64,000 nt of DNA from Diaphorobacter sp. HDW4B (GCF_011305535.1 NZ_CP049905.1:1064001-1128000), one strand, 5' to 3'; counted from the first letter of the stretch, positions 20,087-28,989 are shown. A program made the numbers and translations. The notes: a model not told the origin generated them from the letters alone.

Positions 20087-20707
20087 TCAGGGAATGTGGA
20101 GCGATTCGAAAGTATCAGCCCGTGCTCTGCGCTGGGCGGCGTACTTCAGACGCTGCGCGTGAACAATGGTTTTCAGATCGAAAAGCGCATGTTCAAAAAC
20201 TTCATTGATTATAACGAAGTCGAAATTGCATGCCTGCGCCATCTCTTCGGCGGCATTCACGAGACGGTTTTCGATCACCTCCGGCTCATCCTCCCCGCGG
20301 CGCTCAAGGCGTGAGCGCAGCTCTTCCCAGCTCGGCGGCAGGATGAACACCAGCACGGCGTTGGCAAAGGTCTTCTTGACCTGCATCGCGCCCTGAAAGT
20401 CGATCTCGAGAATCACGTCCCCGCCCTTGCCGATGCGGTCTTCGATCGCCCGGCGCGAGGTGCCGTAGCGGCGACCATGCACGTTGGCCCATTCGACGAA
20501 GCCGTTGGCCGCAACCATGGCGTCGAACTCCTGATCGGAGGTGAAGAAGTATTCCCGGCCGTGCTTTTCCTGACCACGCGGCGCGCGGGTCGTGTGGGAA
20601 ACCGAAGGCTGCACGCGGGTGTCGAGCTCGCGCAGCGCCTTCACGAGGCTGGATTTACCGGCCCCGCTGGGGGCCGACACTACAAATAAATTACCTGGAT
20701 AGTCCAT
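20087..20707 (-). CDS. gmk: Guanylate kinase
   Basis: Phosphorylates GMP to GDP. 206 residues from ATG 20707 ([10 protein letters not shown]); the in-frame upstream extension to 20782 overlaps the yicC 3' end and is rejected. P-loop [10 protein letters not shown] (residues 11-20), GMP-binding motif [11 protein letters not shown] and the [20 protein letters not shown] segment are intact. First gene of a gmk-rpoZ unit. Confidence 0.97.
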   Translation of the reverse strand: MDYPGNLFVVSAPSGAGKSSLVKALRELDTRVQPSVSHTTRAPRGQEKHGREYFFTSDQEFDAMVAANGFVEWANVHGRRYGTSRRAIEDRIGKGGDVILEIDFQGAMQVKKTFANAVLVFILPPSWEELRSRLERRGEDEPEVIENRLVNAAEEMAQACNFDFVIINEVFEHALFDLKTIVHAQRLKYAAQRRARADTFESLHIP

Positions 20708-20744
20708 AGATTCGAGCACTTTGCGCGCTTCCAAAACGGAATTA

Positions 20745-21656
20745 TCACTCGATGTTCTGAACCTGTTCTCGCATCTGTTCAATCAGCACCTTCATGTCCA
20801 CGCTTATTTTGGTCAACTCCATTGCCGCAGATTTGGAGCCCAGCGTGTTCGCTTCGCGGTGCAGTTCCTGGATCAGGAAGTCCAGGCGCTTGCCCACTTC
20901 GCCGCCCTTTTTCAGCAGATGCTCGATCTCATCGAGATGCGAATCAAGGCGCGTGATCTCTTCGGCCACGTCGATGCGGATGGCAAACGCCGTCGCTTCG
21001 GTCAGCGCGCGGTCCTGCGCCATTTCCGGAGCCACGCTGCCTTCGGCCAGGCCCATGGCTTCTTTCCAGCGCTCCATGAAGCGCTGGCGCTGCTGCTCCA
21101 CAAGCTGGGGAACCAGCGGCACCGCCTGCTTGGCCAGCGCGCGCAGTTGGCTCACGCGGTCGATCAGCGTGGCGGCGAGGCGCTCGCCCTCGCGTTCGCG
21201 GGCGGTGGTCAGGTCCTTCAAAGTGCCTTGGGCGAGCTTCTTGAGCGACTCGCTCCAGTCAAGCGTCGAGCCCGAACCCGTGGAGCACAGGCGCAGCGCG
21301 TCGGCAACACTCAGCGGAGCCGCGTCGGGCAGCCAGGCCGTGACAGTGTCCTGCAGGGAGCACAGGCGCTGCAGCATCTGCGGCGTCGGGTCTGGCAGGG
21401 ACGCGTTGTCGTTCGCTTCCACGAAAAATGCGCGAACTTCCACCTTGCCGCGCTTGAGCTTGGCCGTGAGCAGGCTGCGAAGCATGGGCTCCTGAGCGCG
21501 CAAATCTTCCGTCAGGCGGAAAGAAAGGTCCAGAAAGCGGCTGTTGACCGATCTGATCTCCAGACCCAGTTGCCGATGCGGCGCGTTTTGTCGCTCTTCG
21601 CTCACTGGAGCCTCCAGCTGTGCGCTGGCGTACCCTGTCATGCTGTAAACTGCCAT
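20745..21656 (-). CDS. yicC: YicC family endoribonuclease
   Basis: Member of the YicC/RmuC-like stress family, shown in Escherichia coli to be an endoribonuclease acting on small RNA. 303 residues from ATG 21656 ([10 protein letters not shown]); the longer reading would overlap the divergent kinase gene. The N-terminal signature SMTGYA and [17 protein letters not shown], and the C-terminal [20 protein letters not shown] segment with its conserved acidic and basic residues, are all present. About 80 bases separate it from the divergent kinase gene. Confidence 0.94.
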   Translation of the reverse strand: MAVYSMTGYASAQLEAPVSEERQNAPHRQLGLEIRSVNSRFLDLSFRLTEDLRAQEPMLRSLLTAKLKRGKVEVRAFFVEANDNASLPDPTPQMLQRLCSLQDTVTAWLPDAAPLSVADALRLCSTGSGSTLDWSESLKKLAQGTLKDLTTAREREGERLAATLIDRVSQLRALAKQAVPLVPQLVEQQRQRFMERWKEAMGLAEGSVAPEMAQDRALTEATAFAIRIDVAEEITRLDSHLDEIEHLLKKGGEVGKRLDFLIQELHREANTLGSKSAAMELTKISVDMKVLIEQMREQVQNIE

Positions 21657-21735
21657 TGGACTTTTCGGTGGTTGGTTGCTTGCAATCCGGCGATTATCCG
21701 GGTTCTGACCGACCCGTGATTGCATCCACTGCCAT

Positions 21736-22743
21736 ATGTCGAAAATCAAGCCTTCTCCACTGCCCCCGGATACCGTCATCGGCGGATATCGAATCGTACG
21801 CCGCGTAGCCGCTGGCGGCTTCGGTGTCGTCTATCAAGCCATTGGCGCGGACGACCAGCCCGTCGCCGTCAAGGAATACCTGCCCTCGTCCCTCGCCTCC
21901 CGTGCGGCGGGCGAACTCGCGCCGGTCGTCGCCCCCGAAAAACTGTCTCTGTATCGACTCGGTCTCAAGAGCTTCTTTGAAGAAGGTCGCTCGCTGGCCC
22001 AGATCTCGCACCCCTCCGTCGTGAGCGTGCTGAATTTCTTTCGCGAGAACGAAACCGTCTACATGGTGATGAACTACCTGGAAGGCGCGACGCTGCAGGA
22101 TTTCATCATCACCGCGCGCGACCAGAAGGCGCAGAAGATCTTCCGCGAATCCACCATCCGCTCGCTGTTCGACGAGGTGTTGCGTGGTCTGCGCATCGTG
22201 CACCAGCACAAGATGCTGCATCTGGACATCAAGCCCGCCAACATCTTCATCACCGACGACGACCGCGCCGTGATGATCGACTTCGGTGCCGCGCGCGAGG
22301 TGCTGTCCAAGGAGGGCAACTTCATCCGCCCGATGTACACGCCCGGCTTTGCCGCGCCCGAGATGTACCGCCGCGATGCGCAGATGGGCCCGTGGACCGA
22401 CATCTACGCCATCGGCGCCTGCATCTACGCCTGCATGCACGGCTACCCGCCCACCGAGGCCACGCAGCGCTCGGACAAGGACCGCCTCACCGCCGCACTG
22501 GCCAAGATGCGCGGCCTGTATTCCGACAATCTGATCGAAGTGGTCGAGTGGTGCATGGCGCTTGATCCGCTGTCGCGCCCGCAATCGGTGTTCGCGCTGC
22601 AAAAGGAATTGAGTCGCGAGGGCGAGAGGCGCTATACCAAACTCACAGTCGCAGAGAAAATGCGCCTGCAGATCGACACACTCGTGGCTGACACACGCAA
22701 CAACGTCCTCAAAGCAGGCAGCGGCCCAGGGAAAATCCAATGA
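21736..22743 (+). CDS. Serine/threonine protein kinase (Hanks type)
   Basis: Cytoplasmic eukaryotic-like kinase, 335 residues, with no transmembrane segment or extracellular sensor domain. Gly-rich loop AAGGFGVVY (residues 25-33, with Ala in place of the first Gly), ATP-anchoring Lys46 (VAVKEYLP), candidate helix-C Glu82/83, catalytic loop HLDIKPAN (162-169; Asp164, not preceded by Arg, so non-RD), metal-binding DFG at 182-184, and APE at 207-209. All catalytic residues are present. Its stop overlaps the PP2C phosphatase start by four bases, so the opposing enzymes are translationally coupled. Substrate unknown. Confidence 0.93.
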   Translation: MSKIKPSPLPPDTVIGGYRIVRRVAAGGFGVVYQAIGADDQPVAVKEYLPSSLASRAAGELAPVVAPEKLSLYRLGLKSFFEEGRSLAQISHPSVVSVLNFFRENETVYMVMNYLEGATLQDFIITARDQKAQKIFRESTIRSLFDEVLRGLRIVHQHKMLHLDIKPANIFITDDDRAVMIDFGAAREVLSKEGNFIRPMYTPGFAAPEMYRRDAQMGPWTDIYAIGACIYACMHGYPPTEATQRSDKDRLTAALAKMRGLYSDNLIEVVEWCMALDPLSRPQSVFALQKELSREGERRYTKLTVAEKMRLQIDTLVADTRNNVLKAGSGPGKIQ

Positions 22744-23660
22744 AATTCTCCGTCTTCCAGATCAGCCGCAAAGGCGGCCGCGAAAAAAATGAAGACCGCA
22801 TGGGCTATTGCTACACGCGGGAGTCGGGCCTGTTCGTTCTGGCCGACGGCATGGGCGGTCACCCTGATGGAGAAGTCGCCGCGCAGATCGCCATCCAGAC
22901 CGTCTCCGCCCTCTTCCAGCGCGAGGCCAAGCCTGCTCTGGCCGATGTGCCCACCTTTCTGACCGCCGCGCTGCTGGCCGCCCATCACCAGATCCTGCGC
23001 TACACCAGCGACAAATCGCTCGGCGATTCGCCGCGCACCACGCTCGTCGCCGCCGTCGTGCAGGACGGTCGTGCGCAGTGGATTCACTGCGGCGACTCGC
23101 GCCTGTACATGGTGCGCGAAGGCCAGAAGGTCACCCGCACACGCGACCACTCCTATCTGGAACTGCGCAACGCGTCGTTCCAGGGCCTTGAGAACATCAA
23201 CCGCAACGTGCTGTTCACCTGCCTCGGCTCGCCGTCCAAGCCGGTGTACGACATCAGCGATCCGGTGAATCTGGAACAAGGCGACCGCTTGCTGCTGTGC
23301 TCCGACGGCTTGTGGGGCGCAATCGACGACGACCGCATCGCCAAGGAACTGGGCCGCAACACCGTGTCCGAAGCCGTGCCCAATCTGGTTGAAGAAGCCC
23401 TGCGCGAAGCGGGCAGCTCCAGCGACAACGTCACCGTGGTGGCCATGGAGTGGGAGACCCCCGACCAGTTCGCCTCCACCATGGGCATCTCGACCGACAG
23501 CATCAGCGAAGACGTTTTTGCATCGACGATTCAGGCCGGACTGGGCGACAACTCCAACTTTCCCGACGAAAGCGACGACCTCGACGACGAGGCCATCGAG
23601 CGCTCGATCGCCGAGATCAACGAGGCCATTCGCCGCACCTCTGCGGCACGCAAAGCCTGA
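22740..23660 (+). CDS. PP2C-family protein serine/threonine phosphatase
   Basis: Metal-dependent phosphatase, 306 residues, cytoplasmic. Metal ligands and motifs are intact: Asp19 (KNEDR), Asp36 in LADGMGGH, Asp119 (CGDSRLY), Asp189 (CSDGLWG) and Asp229 (SSDNVTVV). About 65 C-terminal residues after the catalytic fold are strongly acidic ([10 protein letters not shown]) and may bind a partner. Coupled to the kinase gene by a four-base overlap, and rph begins 19 bases downstream, so it probably reverses the kinase's phosphorylations. Confidence 0.94.
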   Translation: MKFSVFQISRKGGREKNEDRMGYCYTRESGLFVLADGMGGHPDGEVAAQIAIQTVSALFQREAKPALADVPTFLTAALLAAHHQILRYTSDKSLGDSPRTTLVAAVVQDGRAQWIHCGDSRLYMVREGQKVTRTRDHSYLELRNASFQGLENINRNVLFTCLGSPSKPVYDISDPVNLEQGDRLLLCSDGLWGAIDDDRIAKELGRNTVSEAVPNLVEEALREAGSSSDNVTVVAMEWETPDQFASTMGISTDSISEDVFASTIQAGLGDNSNFPDESDDLDDEAIERSIAEINEAIRRTSAARKA

Positions 23661-23679
23661 AAAGCGGACAATCGGGGGC

Positions 23680-24432
23680 ATGACCCAAGCCCCTACCGCC
23701 AACGCCTCATCCGCTGATTTCGCCCGCATCGGCCGCGCCAACGACGCACTGCGCCCGGTGCGCATCACCCGCAACTACACCATGCACGCCGAAGGTTCGG
23801 TGCTGATCGAATTCGGCAACACCAAGGTGCTGTGCACCGCGTCGGTCGAAGAACGCGTGCCGCCGCACAAGCGCGGCAGCGGTGAAGGCTGGCTCACGGC
23901 CGAATACGGCATGCTGCCCCGCGCCACGCACAGCCGCTCCGACCGCGAAGCCGCCAAGGGCAAGCAGACCGGTCGCACCCAGGAAATCCAGCGCCTCATC
24001 GGCCGCAGCCTGCGCGCCGCGTTCGACCTGTCCAAGCTCGGCGAACGCACCATCCAGATCGATTGCGACGTGATCCAGGCCGACGGCGGCACCCGCACCG
24101 CAGCCATCACCGGTGCCTGGGTGGCCGCGCATGACGCCGTCACCAAGCTGCTCGAAACCGGCAAGCTCACCCAATCCCCCATCATCGCGGAAGTCGCCGC
24201 CATCTCGGTCGGCATCGTCGGCACCCAACCCATGCTCGACCTCGAATACCGCGAAGACGTCGCCTGCGACACCGACATGAACGTCGTGATGACCGGCGCC
24301 GGCCACTTCATCGAAGTGCAAGGCACCGCAGAAGGGGCCGCCTTCTCGCGCAAGGAAATGGATCAACTCCTCGACCTCGCAGAAAAAGGCATCAGCGAAC
24401 TCATCGCAATGCAAAAAGCAGCACTGAAGTAA
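23680..24432 (+). CDS. rph: Ribonuclease PH
   Basis: Phosphorolytic 3'-5' exoribonuclease that trims tRNA precursors. 250 residues from ATG 23680 ([10 protein letters not shown]), a start supported by the GGGGG just upstream; the longer reading lies inside the phosphatase gene. RNase PH core: [20 protein letters not shown], the phosphate-site region [20 protein letters not shown] and the catalytic [20 protein letters not shown]. Complete, unlike the frameshifted rph of Escherichia coli K-12. Probably co-transcribed with the upstream pair. Confidence 0.97.
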   Translation: MTQAPTANASSADFARIGRANDALRPVRITRNYTMHAEGSVLIEFGNTKVLCTASVEERVPPHKRGSGEGWLTAEYGMLPRATHSRSDREAAKGKQTGRTQEIQRLIGRSLRAAFDLSKLGERTIQIDCDVIQADGGTRTAAITGAWVAAHDAVTKLLETGKLTQSPIIAEVAAISVGIVGTQPMLDLEYREDVACDTDMNVVMTGAGHFIEVQGTAEGAAFSRKEMDQLLDLAEKGISELIAMQKAALK

Positions 24433-24481
24433 TCGGCCAACGAAGAGTTCGCACAGCCCGAACTCTCACCACAACGCCAAG

Positions 24482-24607
24482 ACAGCCCCTCAGGCTAGGC
24501 GTCGAAGCCGCAGACAGTATGTTCATACGGCAAGGCTTCGCAACAACGCATGAGGGGCTGTATTGGCGCCTCAAAACGAATGACCCATCGAAGCCGAACA
24601 GGCTTCG
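24482..24607. repeat. Nested inverted-repeat element between rph and rdgB
   Basis: An outer perfect 11-bp repeat (ACAGCCCCTCA 24482-24492, TGAGGGGCTGT 24551-24561) encloses a 7-bp repeat (CGAAGCC 24503-24509, GGCTTCG 24534-24540) and an innermost GTATG/CATAC (24517-24528). A second CGAAGCC/GGCTTCG hairpin follows at 24589-24607. The RNA or DNA would fold into a long branched hairpin. It could be a dispersed palindromic repeat (REP or MITE type), an rph 3' structure or an rdgB leader. Only one copy lies in this window. Confidence 0.6.
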
Positions 24608-24628
24608 TACCCAACAAAAAAGCAAAAG

Positions 24629-25228
24629 ATGAAAATCGTTCTTGCATCCAACAACAAGGGAAAGCTGGCTGAACTGCAATCGATGCTGGAACCGCTTGGC
24701 GTCGAGCTGATCCCGCAAGGCAACCTCTTCACCGGCGAAGCCGACGAACCCTACAACACCTTCGTCGAAAACGCTCTCACCAAGGCCCGCTTCGCCTCCG
24801 AAAAAACCGGCCTACCCGCCATTGCCGACGACGCCGGCATGTGCGTCGAAGCCTTCGGCGGCCTGCCGGGCGTGCAGACTGCGTACTACTGCACGCAGTT
24901 CGGCTACGAAAAAAGCGACGCCAACAACGTGCGCGCGCTGATCGAACAGATGGACAAGATCGACAACCGCCGCGCCACCATGGTGAGCACGCTGGTCGCC
25001 ATCCGCAGCCCGCAAGATCCTGAACCACTGATCGCAGTGGGCCGCGTGCGCGGCGAAATCCTGCGCGAACCCAAGGGCACGAATGGCTTCGGCTTCGACC
25101 CCATCATGTTCATCCCCGAACTCGGCCACACCTTCGCGCAACTGCCGTCGGTCGTGAAGAATTCCTACAGCCACCGTGGCCGCGCCACGCAGCAACTGCT
25201 GGACATGCTGCGCGAAAACTGGTTCTGA
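24629..25228 (+). CDS. rdgB: Non-canonical purine NTP pyrophosphatase (RdgB/HAM1)
   Basis: Hydrolyses dITP, dXTP and ITP to monophosphates, keeping deaminated purines out of nucleic acids. 199 residues with the signature N-terminal SNNKGKLAEL and the substrate/metal motifs IADDAGMCVEAFGGLPGVQT and GTNGFGFDPIMFIPELG, plus the terminal SHRGRAT. Lies in the rph-rdgB-hemW gene order common in proteobacteria. Start ATG 24629 follows an A-rich stretch without a strong Shine-Dalgarno. Confidence 0.97.
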   Translation: MKIVLASNNKGKLAELQSMLEPLGVELIPQGNLFTGEADEPYNTFVENALTKARFASEKTGLPAIADDAGMCVEAFGGLPGVQTAYYCTQFGYEKSDANNVRALIEQMDKIDNRRATMVSTLVAIRSPQDPEPLIAVGRVRGEILREPKGTNGFGFDPIMFIPELGHTFAQLPSVVKNSYSHRGRATQQLLDMLRENWF

Positions 25229-25243
25229 TTTTTTGACAGCGAC

Positions 25244-26485
25244 ATGAGCATTCCCATCATCAACGCAGACGCCACCAACCCCATCACGGGCAAGCCCCTG
25301 CGCTCCATCATGGACTACATGCGCCCCGGCGTGCTGCAACTGCAAAGCCTGCCGCCGCTGTCGCTGTACATCCACCTGCCGTGGTGTCTGAAGAAGTGCC
25401 CATACTGCGATTTCAACTCGCATGAAGCCCGTGGCGGCGAGCACGACGAGAAGCAATACCTCGCCGCGCTGATGGCCGATCTCGAAGCCGCGCTGCCGCT
25501 GATCTGGGGCCGCTCGGTGCACAGCATCTTCATCGGCGGCGGCACGCCCAGCCTGTTCTCGCCCGCATCCATCGACCAGTTGCTGAGCGATGTGCGCGCG
25601 CGTCTGCGCCTCGAAGCCGACTGCGAAATCACGATGGAAGCCAACCCGGGCACCTTCGAGAAAGACCGCTTTCGCGCGTATCGCGCGGCAGGCGTCACGC
25701 GGCTTTCGATCGGCGTGCAGAGCTTCGATGATCGCTACCTGAAAGCACTTGGCCGCGTGCACGACCGGGCCCAGGCACTGGCCGCCGTGGAAGAAGCCGC
25801 GCTCTCGTTCGAGACCTTCAATCTCGACATCATGTACGCCCTGCCCGGCCAAGGCCCGCTCGATCTCGAACGCGATCTGCAGACCGCGCTGTCGTTCGCG
25901 CCGCCGCATCTGTCGGTCTATCACCTGACCATCGAGCCGAACACCTACTTCGCCAAATTCCCGCCCGTGGTCCCGGACGAAGACACCGCCTACGACATGC
26001 TCGACCGCATCACCGAACTGACCGGCGCGTCAGGCATGAAACGCTACGAAATCTCGGCCTACGCGCGTGCCAATCACGAGTGCTGGCACAACACCAACTA
26101 CTGGCAATTCGGCGACTACCTCGGCATCGGCGCAGGCGCGCACAGCAAGCTGAGCTTCGCGCATCGCGTCGTGCGCCAAGTGCGTTTGCGCGATCCGAAC
26201 CGCTACATGGAAGGCGCACTCGCAGGCCTCGCCGTGGCGCAGGATGACGACGTGCGCCGCGCCGATCTGCCGTTCGAATACATGCTCAACGCGCTGCGCC
26301 TGCGCGACGGTTTTTCGCTGCAGGACTACATGGATCGCACCGGCACACCGCTGTCCACCATCGACGCCGGACTGAAAGAAGCCGAAGCCAAGGGCCTCAT
26401 CACCCGCACCGGTTTGAAGATCCAGCCCACCGAACGCGGCTTTGATTTCCTGAGCGACCTGCAATCGCTATTCCTCGCGCCGTGA
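25244..26485 (+). CDS. hemW: Radical SAM heme chaperone HemW
   Basis: Coproporphyrinogen III oxidase-like radical SAM protein now regarded as a heme chaperone. 413 residues. Radical SAM motif Cys48, Cys52, Cys55 followed by DF (CLKKCPYCDF), GGGTPS SAM-binding motif and EANPGTFEKDRF. It lacks the extra cysteine after the CxxxCxxC motif that marks true HemN, which supports HemW. The C-terminal domain with DYLGIGAGAHSK is present. Starts 15 bases after rdgB. Confidence 0.95.
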   Translation: MSIPIINADATNPITGKPLRSIMDYMRPGVLQLQSLPPLSLYIHLPWCLKKCPYCDFNSHEARGGEHDEKQYLAALMADLEAALPLIWGRSVHSIFIGGGTPSLFSPASIDQLLSDVRARLRLEADCEITMEANPGTFEKDRFRAYRAAGVTRLSIGVQSFDDRYLKALGRVHDRAQALAAVEEAALSFETFNLDIMYALPGQGPLDLERDLQTALSFAPPHLSVYHLTIEPNTYFAKFPPVVPDEDTAYDMLDRITELTGASGMKRYEISAYARANHECWHNTNYWQFGDYLGIGAGAHSKLSFAHRVVRQVRLRDPNRYMEGALAGLAVAQDDDVRRADLPFEYMLNALRLRDGFSLQDYMDRTGTPLSTIDAGLKEAEAKGLITRTGLKIQPTERGFDFLSDLQSLFLAP

Positions 26486-26527
26486 TGGTTTCTTGACATC
26501 GCAGCGCGTGGACGGAAGGACGACACC

Positions 26528-26899
26528 TCAACCACAACGCGCCGCGATGATCTTCCCGCTCGCATCCAGCTCCAGATTCAGCCGCTGCTGATCGAACTCC
26601 TTCGTCACCATCTGCCCCGGCCTGAGCACCCGTGCCATGCGGGCCCCGGAACGCACACGCGCCTGCTCGATCACCTTGACCGTAGGCTGCTGCCCCACCA
26701 CGCCTTGCGCAGGCTTGGCATCGCAGATGTCGCCGGGTGGCGCGGTTGATTTGCCAATGGGTTCAGGAGGCGACGCAGGCGTGGGCTTGGATACCGGCTG
26801 CGGATTGTTGCCCGCTGGGCTTTGGGGGGCAAAGGACGAGCACCCAGCGATCAACAACACTGCGCCAAGCGACACAAGACCCGATAAAACTGTTCGCAT
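26528..26899 (-). CDS. I78-family peptidase-inhibitor-like lipoprotein
   Basis: 123 residues from ATG 26899. Residues 1-20 form a lipoprotein signal (LLIAGC, lipid Cys20), then a Pro-rich linker to about residue 50. The C-terminal part resembles inhibitor family I78: an early Cys (ICDAKPAQG), VGQQPT, SGARMARVLRPGQMVTKEFD, the QRLNLELDASGKI segment and a terminal Cys-Gly, consistent with one disulfide. I78 members inhibit serine proteases. The match is by pattern recognition. Divergent from the next cluster with a 258-base spacer. Confidence 0.78.
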   Translation of the reverse strand: MRTVLSGLVSLGAVLLIAGCSSFAPQSPAGNNPQPVSKPTPASPPEPIGKSTAPPGDICDAKPAQGVVGQQPTVKVIEQARVRSGARMARVLRPGQMVTKEFDQQRLNLELDASGKIIAARCG

Positions 26900-27157
26900 G
26901 GCGACCTTCCTTGTTCTGTGCCTATGTGCCTGAACCATACCGCATGCAGCGATGGCTTGGACTATCTGCAGTAACGACGCGTTGTTCATCCTTGTCAAAA
27001 GTCCACTTCTCGATCCGCTCATCGCTCCAGTACCTGCGACAGTTGGCAGGCCGCCAGCCTGAGGCCCCATCAATGTAAAACTTTTAGTTACAAAAACCAA
27101 TACACTGTCGGCAGACGAACACCAGCGGCGAGTCATTTCAAAACACAGGAGGCTGGC

Positions 27158-27892
27158 ATGAAATGGGTTTGGTTGATCACCGGGCTGCTTGCATCCAGCG
27201 CCAACGCTTTACCGCTACTCGCAGTTTCGGAGACCGCCTGGCAAGGGCTGGAGACTCATGAGAAAGCTGAGATCCAGCGCAGCTACCTGATCGAGACGGT
27301 AAGAGACAGCACCTTCGGCCTCATCATTGACAACCAGGGCGTGGACAGATCGACGCCAGGAACGCATGGTGGAGCGGTTCTCGGCAGCGCCATCGCCGAC
27401 GTTTCGTATATCGATCGAGCCTTCAGTGGTGGTCACTATTCAGCCAAAACACACCTCGGTGTCGTGCTGCTTGGTGGCTTGCTCGGTTCTGCGCTGGACA
27501 AAGCCCCGCAGCGCCAATTTCAATTCAGGTACGCGATCAAACTGCAAGACGGCAGTGTCGTGTACCAAGACAAGTACTCGACCGAACCCTTTCGGCATCC
27601 GGCGGGCATATGCGTAATGTTGTCCGACCTGAGCGTTGCCGCCAACCAGAACCTGTGCTCGCAGACACCCGACGTACTCAGAGCAACCTATGTGCGGCAG
27701 ACAGCGCTCAATCCAAGCAATGCCTTTGCAGCCACATCGTCCGTTGGATTGGAAGCGTCGCCGATCTCGTCGCCACCACGCATCCAGCCAATGACGAGCA
27801 ACTCGGTCAGTTGCAAACTCAATTCCTTGCCACCCGTTCAGACAACTTTAGACAAATGCAATGCAATCAATGGGAGAGTGATCAATGAATAA
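27158..27892 (+). CDS. Exported protein of unknown function with Gly-rich hydrophobic segments
   Basis: 244 residues, start supported by AGGAGG five bases upstream. Residues 1-18 are a signal peptide (VWLITGLLASSANA). Two short Gly-rich hydrophobic stretches (GGAVLGSAIA, about residue 71, and GVVLLGGLLGSAL, about 102-114) resemble glycine-zipper segments of outer-membrane proteins, followed by a beta-rich part (FQFRYAIKLQDGSVVYQDKY). The last 70 residues are Ser/Pro/Asn-rich with two Cys. Not a family I can name. G+C is lower than in neighbouring genes. Overlaps the next gene by eight bases. Confidence 0.72.
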   Translation: MKWVWLITGLLASSANALPLLAVSETAWQGLETHEKAEIQRSYLIETVRDSTFGLIIDNQGVDRSTPGTHGGAVLGSAIADVSYIDRAFSGGHYSAKTHLGVVLLGGLLGSALDKAPQRQFQFRYAIKLQDGSVVYQDKYSTEPFRHPAGICVMLSDLSVAANQNLCSQTPDVLRATYVRQTALNPSNAFAATSSVGLEASPISSPPRIQPMTSNSVSCKLNSLPPVQTTLDKCNAINGRVINE

Positions 27893-28469
27893 AATTTTGG
27901 TCGTGATGATGGCTGCTGGATTGATGGCTGGCTGCGCCAACCGATATTCATTCGAAGGGCAACATTACAAGGGCGAGAAGCGATTCCAGACAGCGGTGGA
28001 ACAAACACGCGTAGCTTCCATTGCGCAAGTGACTCCGCTGCCAGCCCCGCTTTCCGACAAGAAGTTGGTGGCCGTCCTGCCGGGAGTGCAGGCAATCACG
28101 GCAGAGAACACCAAACGCATTCAAGCCGAAAATCGCCGCGTTCCGCAAGGCAAGGAAGCCGTGATGATTTCAACGTTGAGCAAATCCAACTACGACCTTG
28201 TACGAGCAATGTACGAAGGCGTTTCCAAACGCGGCATATACAAAGAAGTGGAAATAAGGGATGCCGCAAGCATGGTGGTATCCGTTGAGCCGTCACCCGA
28301 CTATGACGTGATCTACTTCACCGAGCCTGCATTGAATTCAGGGCAATACTTCTTCGCATCCAGCAAACACGGAAAGCAGGTTTTTGCATATGACAGATCC
28401 GGAGTGGGTCCAGCAGCCAAAGTGAACGCCTTCATAGAAGCAGTGCAGGCACTGGCGATCCGCAACTGA
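27885..28469 (+). CDS. Putative lipoprotein of unknown function
   Basis: 194 residues with a clear lipobox (LMAGC, lipid Cys17; Ala at +2 suggests outer-membrane sorting). The mature part begins with a polar Tyr-rich segment (NRYSFEGQHYKGEKRF), has a central region with VAVLPGVQAI, and a C-terminal half predicted as mixed alpha/beta (IYKEVEIRDAASMVVSVEP, QYFFASSKHGKQVFAYD). Begins within the last eight bases of the previous gene, so the two are co-translated. No family recognised. Confidence 0.72.
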   Translation: MNKILVVMMAAGLMAGCANRYSFEGQHYKGEKRFQTAVEQTRVASIAQVTPLPAPLSDKKLVAVLPGVQAITAENTKRIQAENRRVPQGKEAVMISTLSKSNYDLVRAMYEGVSKRGIYKEVEIRDAASMVVSVEPSPDYDVIYFTEPALNSGQYFFASSKHGKQVFAYDRSGVGPAAKVNAFIEAVQALAIRN

Positions 28470-28503
28470 CAAAACAACAACGACTGCCCCTGACCAGAAA
28501 ATA

Positions 28504-28782
28504 ATGAAGAAACTGATTTGGACAATACCGATGATTGCAAGCTTGGCAGCCTGCGCTACGGACAGCGCCGGAGTGGCGCCCTTGGGCGACGGACGCTACC
28601 TCATTCGCGGCAGCGACTTGACGGGGTGGAATGGTTCTGGAGATGTGAAAGTCTTGCTGTTGAAAGATGCCGGTGAGTTTTGCGCGAAGCAAGGCAAGGA
28701 ATTGACCGGGGTGCGCACCAACGGGCTGGAAGCCAACTTGATCCGGGCCGCATCGGCTGAAGTGACCTTCAGGTGCAAGTGA
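28504..28782 (+). CDS. Small putative lipoprotein
   Basis: 92 residues, lipoprotein signal with lipobox SLAAC (lipid Cys17). The mature 75 residues contain DGRYLIRGSDLTGWNGSGDV, KDAGEFCAKQGKEL and a C-terminal EVTFRCK; the two non-lipid cysteines could pair. The layout (short Gly-rich beta strands, then a helix with a Cys, then a strand ending in Cys) resembles other small uncharacterised proteobacterial lipoproteins with a YLI.G...G.......A..FC core. Third gene of the exported-protein cluster, followed by a bidirectional terminator. Confidence 0.72.
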   Translation: MKKLIWTIPMIASLAACATDSAGVAPLGDGRYLIRGSDLTGWNGSGDVKVLLLKDAGEFCAKQGKELTGVRTNGLEANLIRAASAEVTFRCK

Positions 28783-28795
28783 CAACAGGATCATG

Positions 28796-28833
28796 AAAAA
28801 AGGACTTGGCCGCACAAGCAGCCAAGTCCTTTT
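28796..28833. terminator. Bidirectional terminator between the lipoprotein cluster and the CAT tRNA
   Basis: AAAAGGACTTGGC (28798-28810) is the perfect reverse complement of GCCAAGTCCTTTT (28821-28833), with a 10-base loop. A and T runs flank the stem on both sides, so it can end transcripts of the plus-strand lipoprotein genes and of the minus-strand tRNA. Confidence 0.9.
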
Positions 28834-28839
28834 GTCGTT

Positions 28840-28918
28840 TGGTAGGGCCTCCCAGAGTCGAACTGGGCACCAATGGATTATGAGTCCACTGCTCTAACCA
28901 AGCATGAGCTAAGGCCCC
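28840..28918 (-). tRNA. tRNA with CAT anticodon (Ile2 or elongator Met)
   Basis: Minus-strand tRNA, 79 bases with encoded CCA. Acceptor GGGGCCT/AGGCCCT leaves a G1-T72 wobble; D arm TAGCTC...GGTTAGAGCA with an enlarged D loop; anticodon stem GTGGA/TCCAT around CTCATAA, anticodon CAT; T arm with GTTCGACTC. The anticodon alone cannot separate tRNA-Ile2 (C34 modified to lysidine) from elongator tRNA-Met; the overall look leans towards Ile2. It is not initiator tRNA (no GGG/CCC anticodon stem). Confidence 0.88.
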
Positions 28919-28989
28919 GGGGATTCATTTTCAGATCCGTCCTCGCCCGTGTTGCACGGAGAGGAAACGAAGCATTGTAAGGGCTTTAT

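Noticed and set aside
26499-28918. Integrated mobile element at the CAT tRNA
   Set aside because: No integrase, transposase or duplicated tRNA 3' end was seen, so an integrated element is not claimed; only the composition shift is reported.
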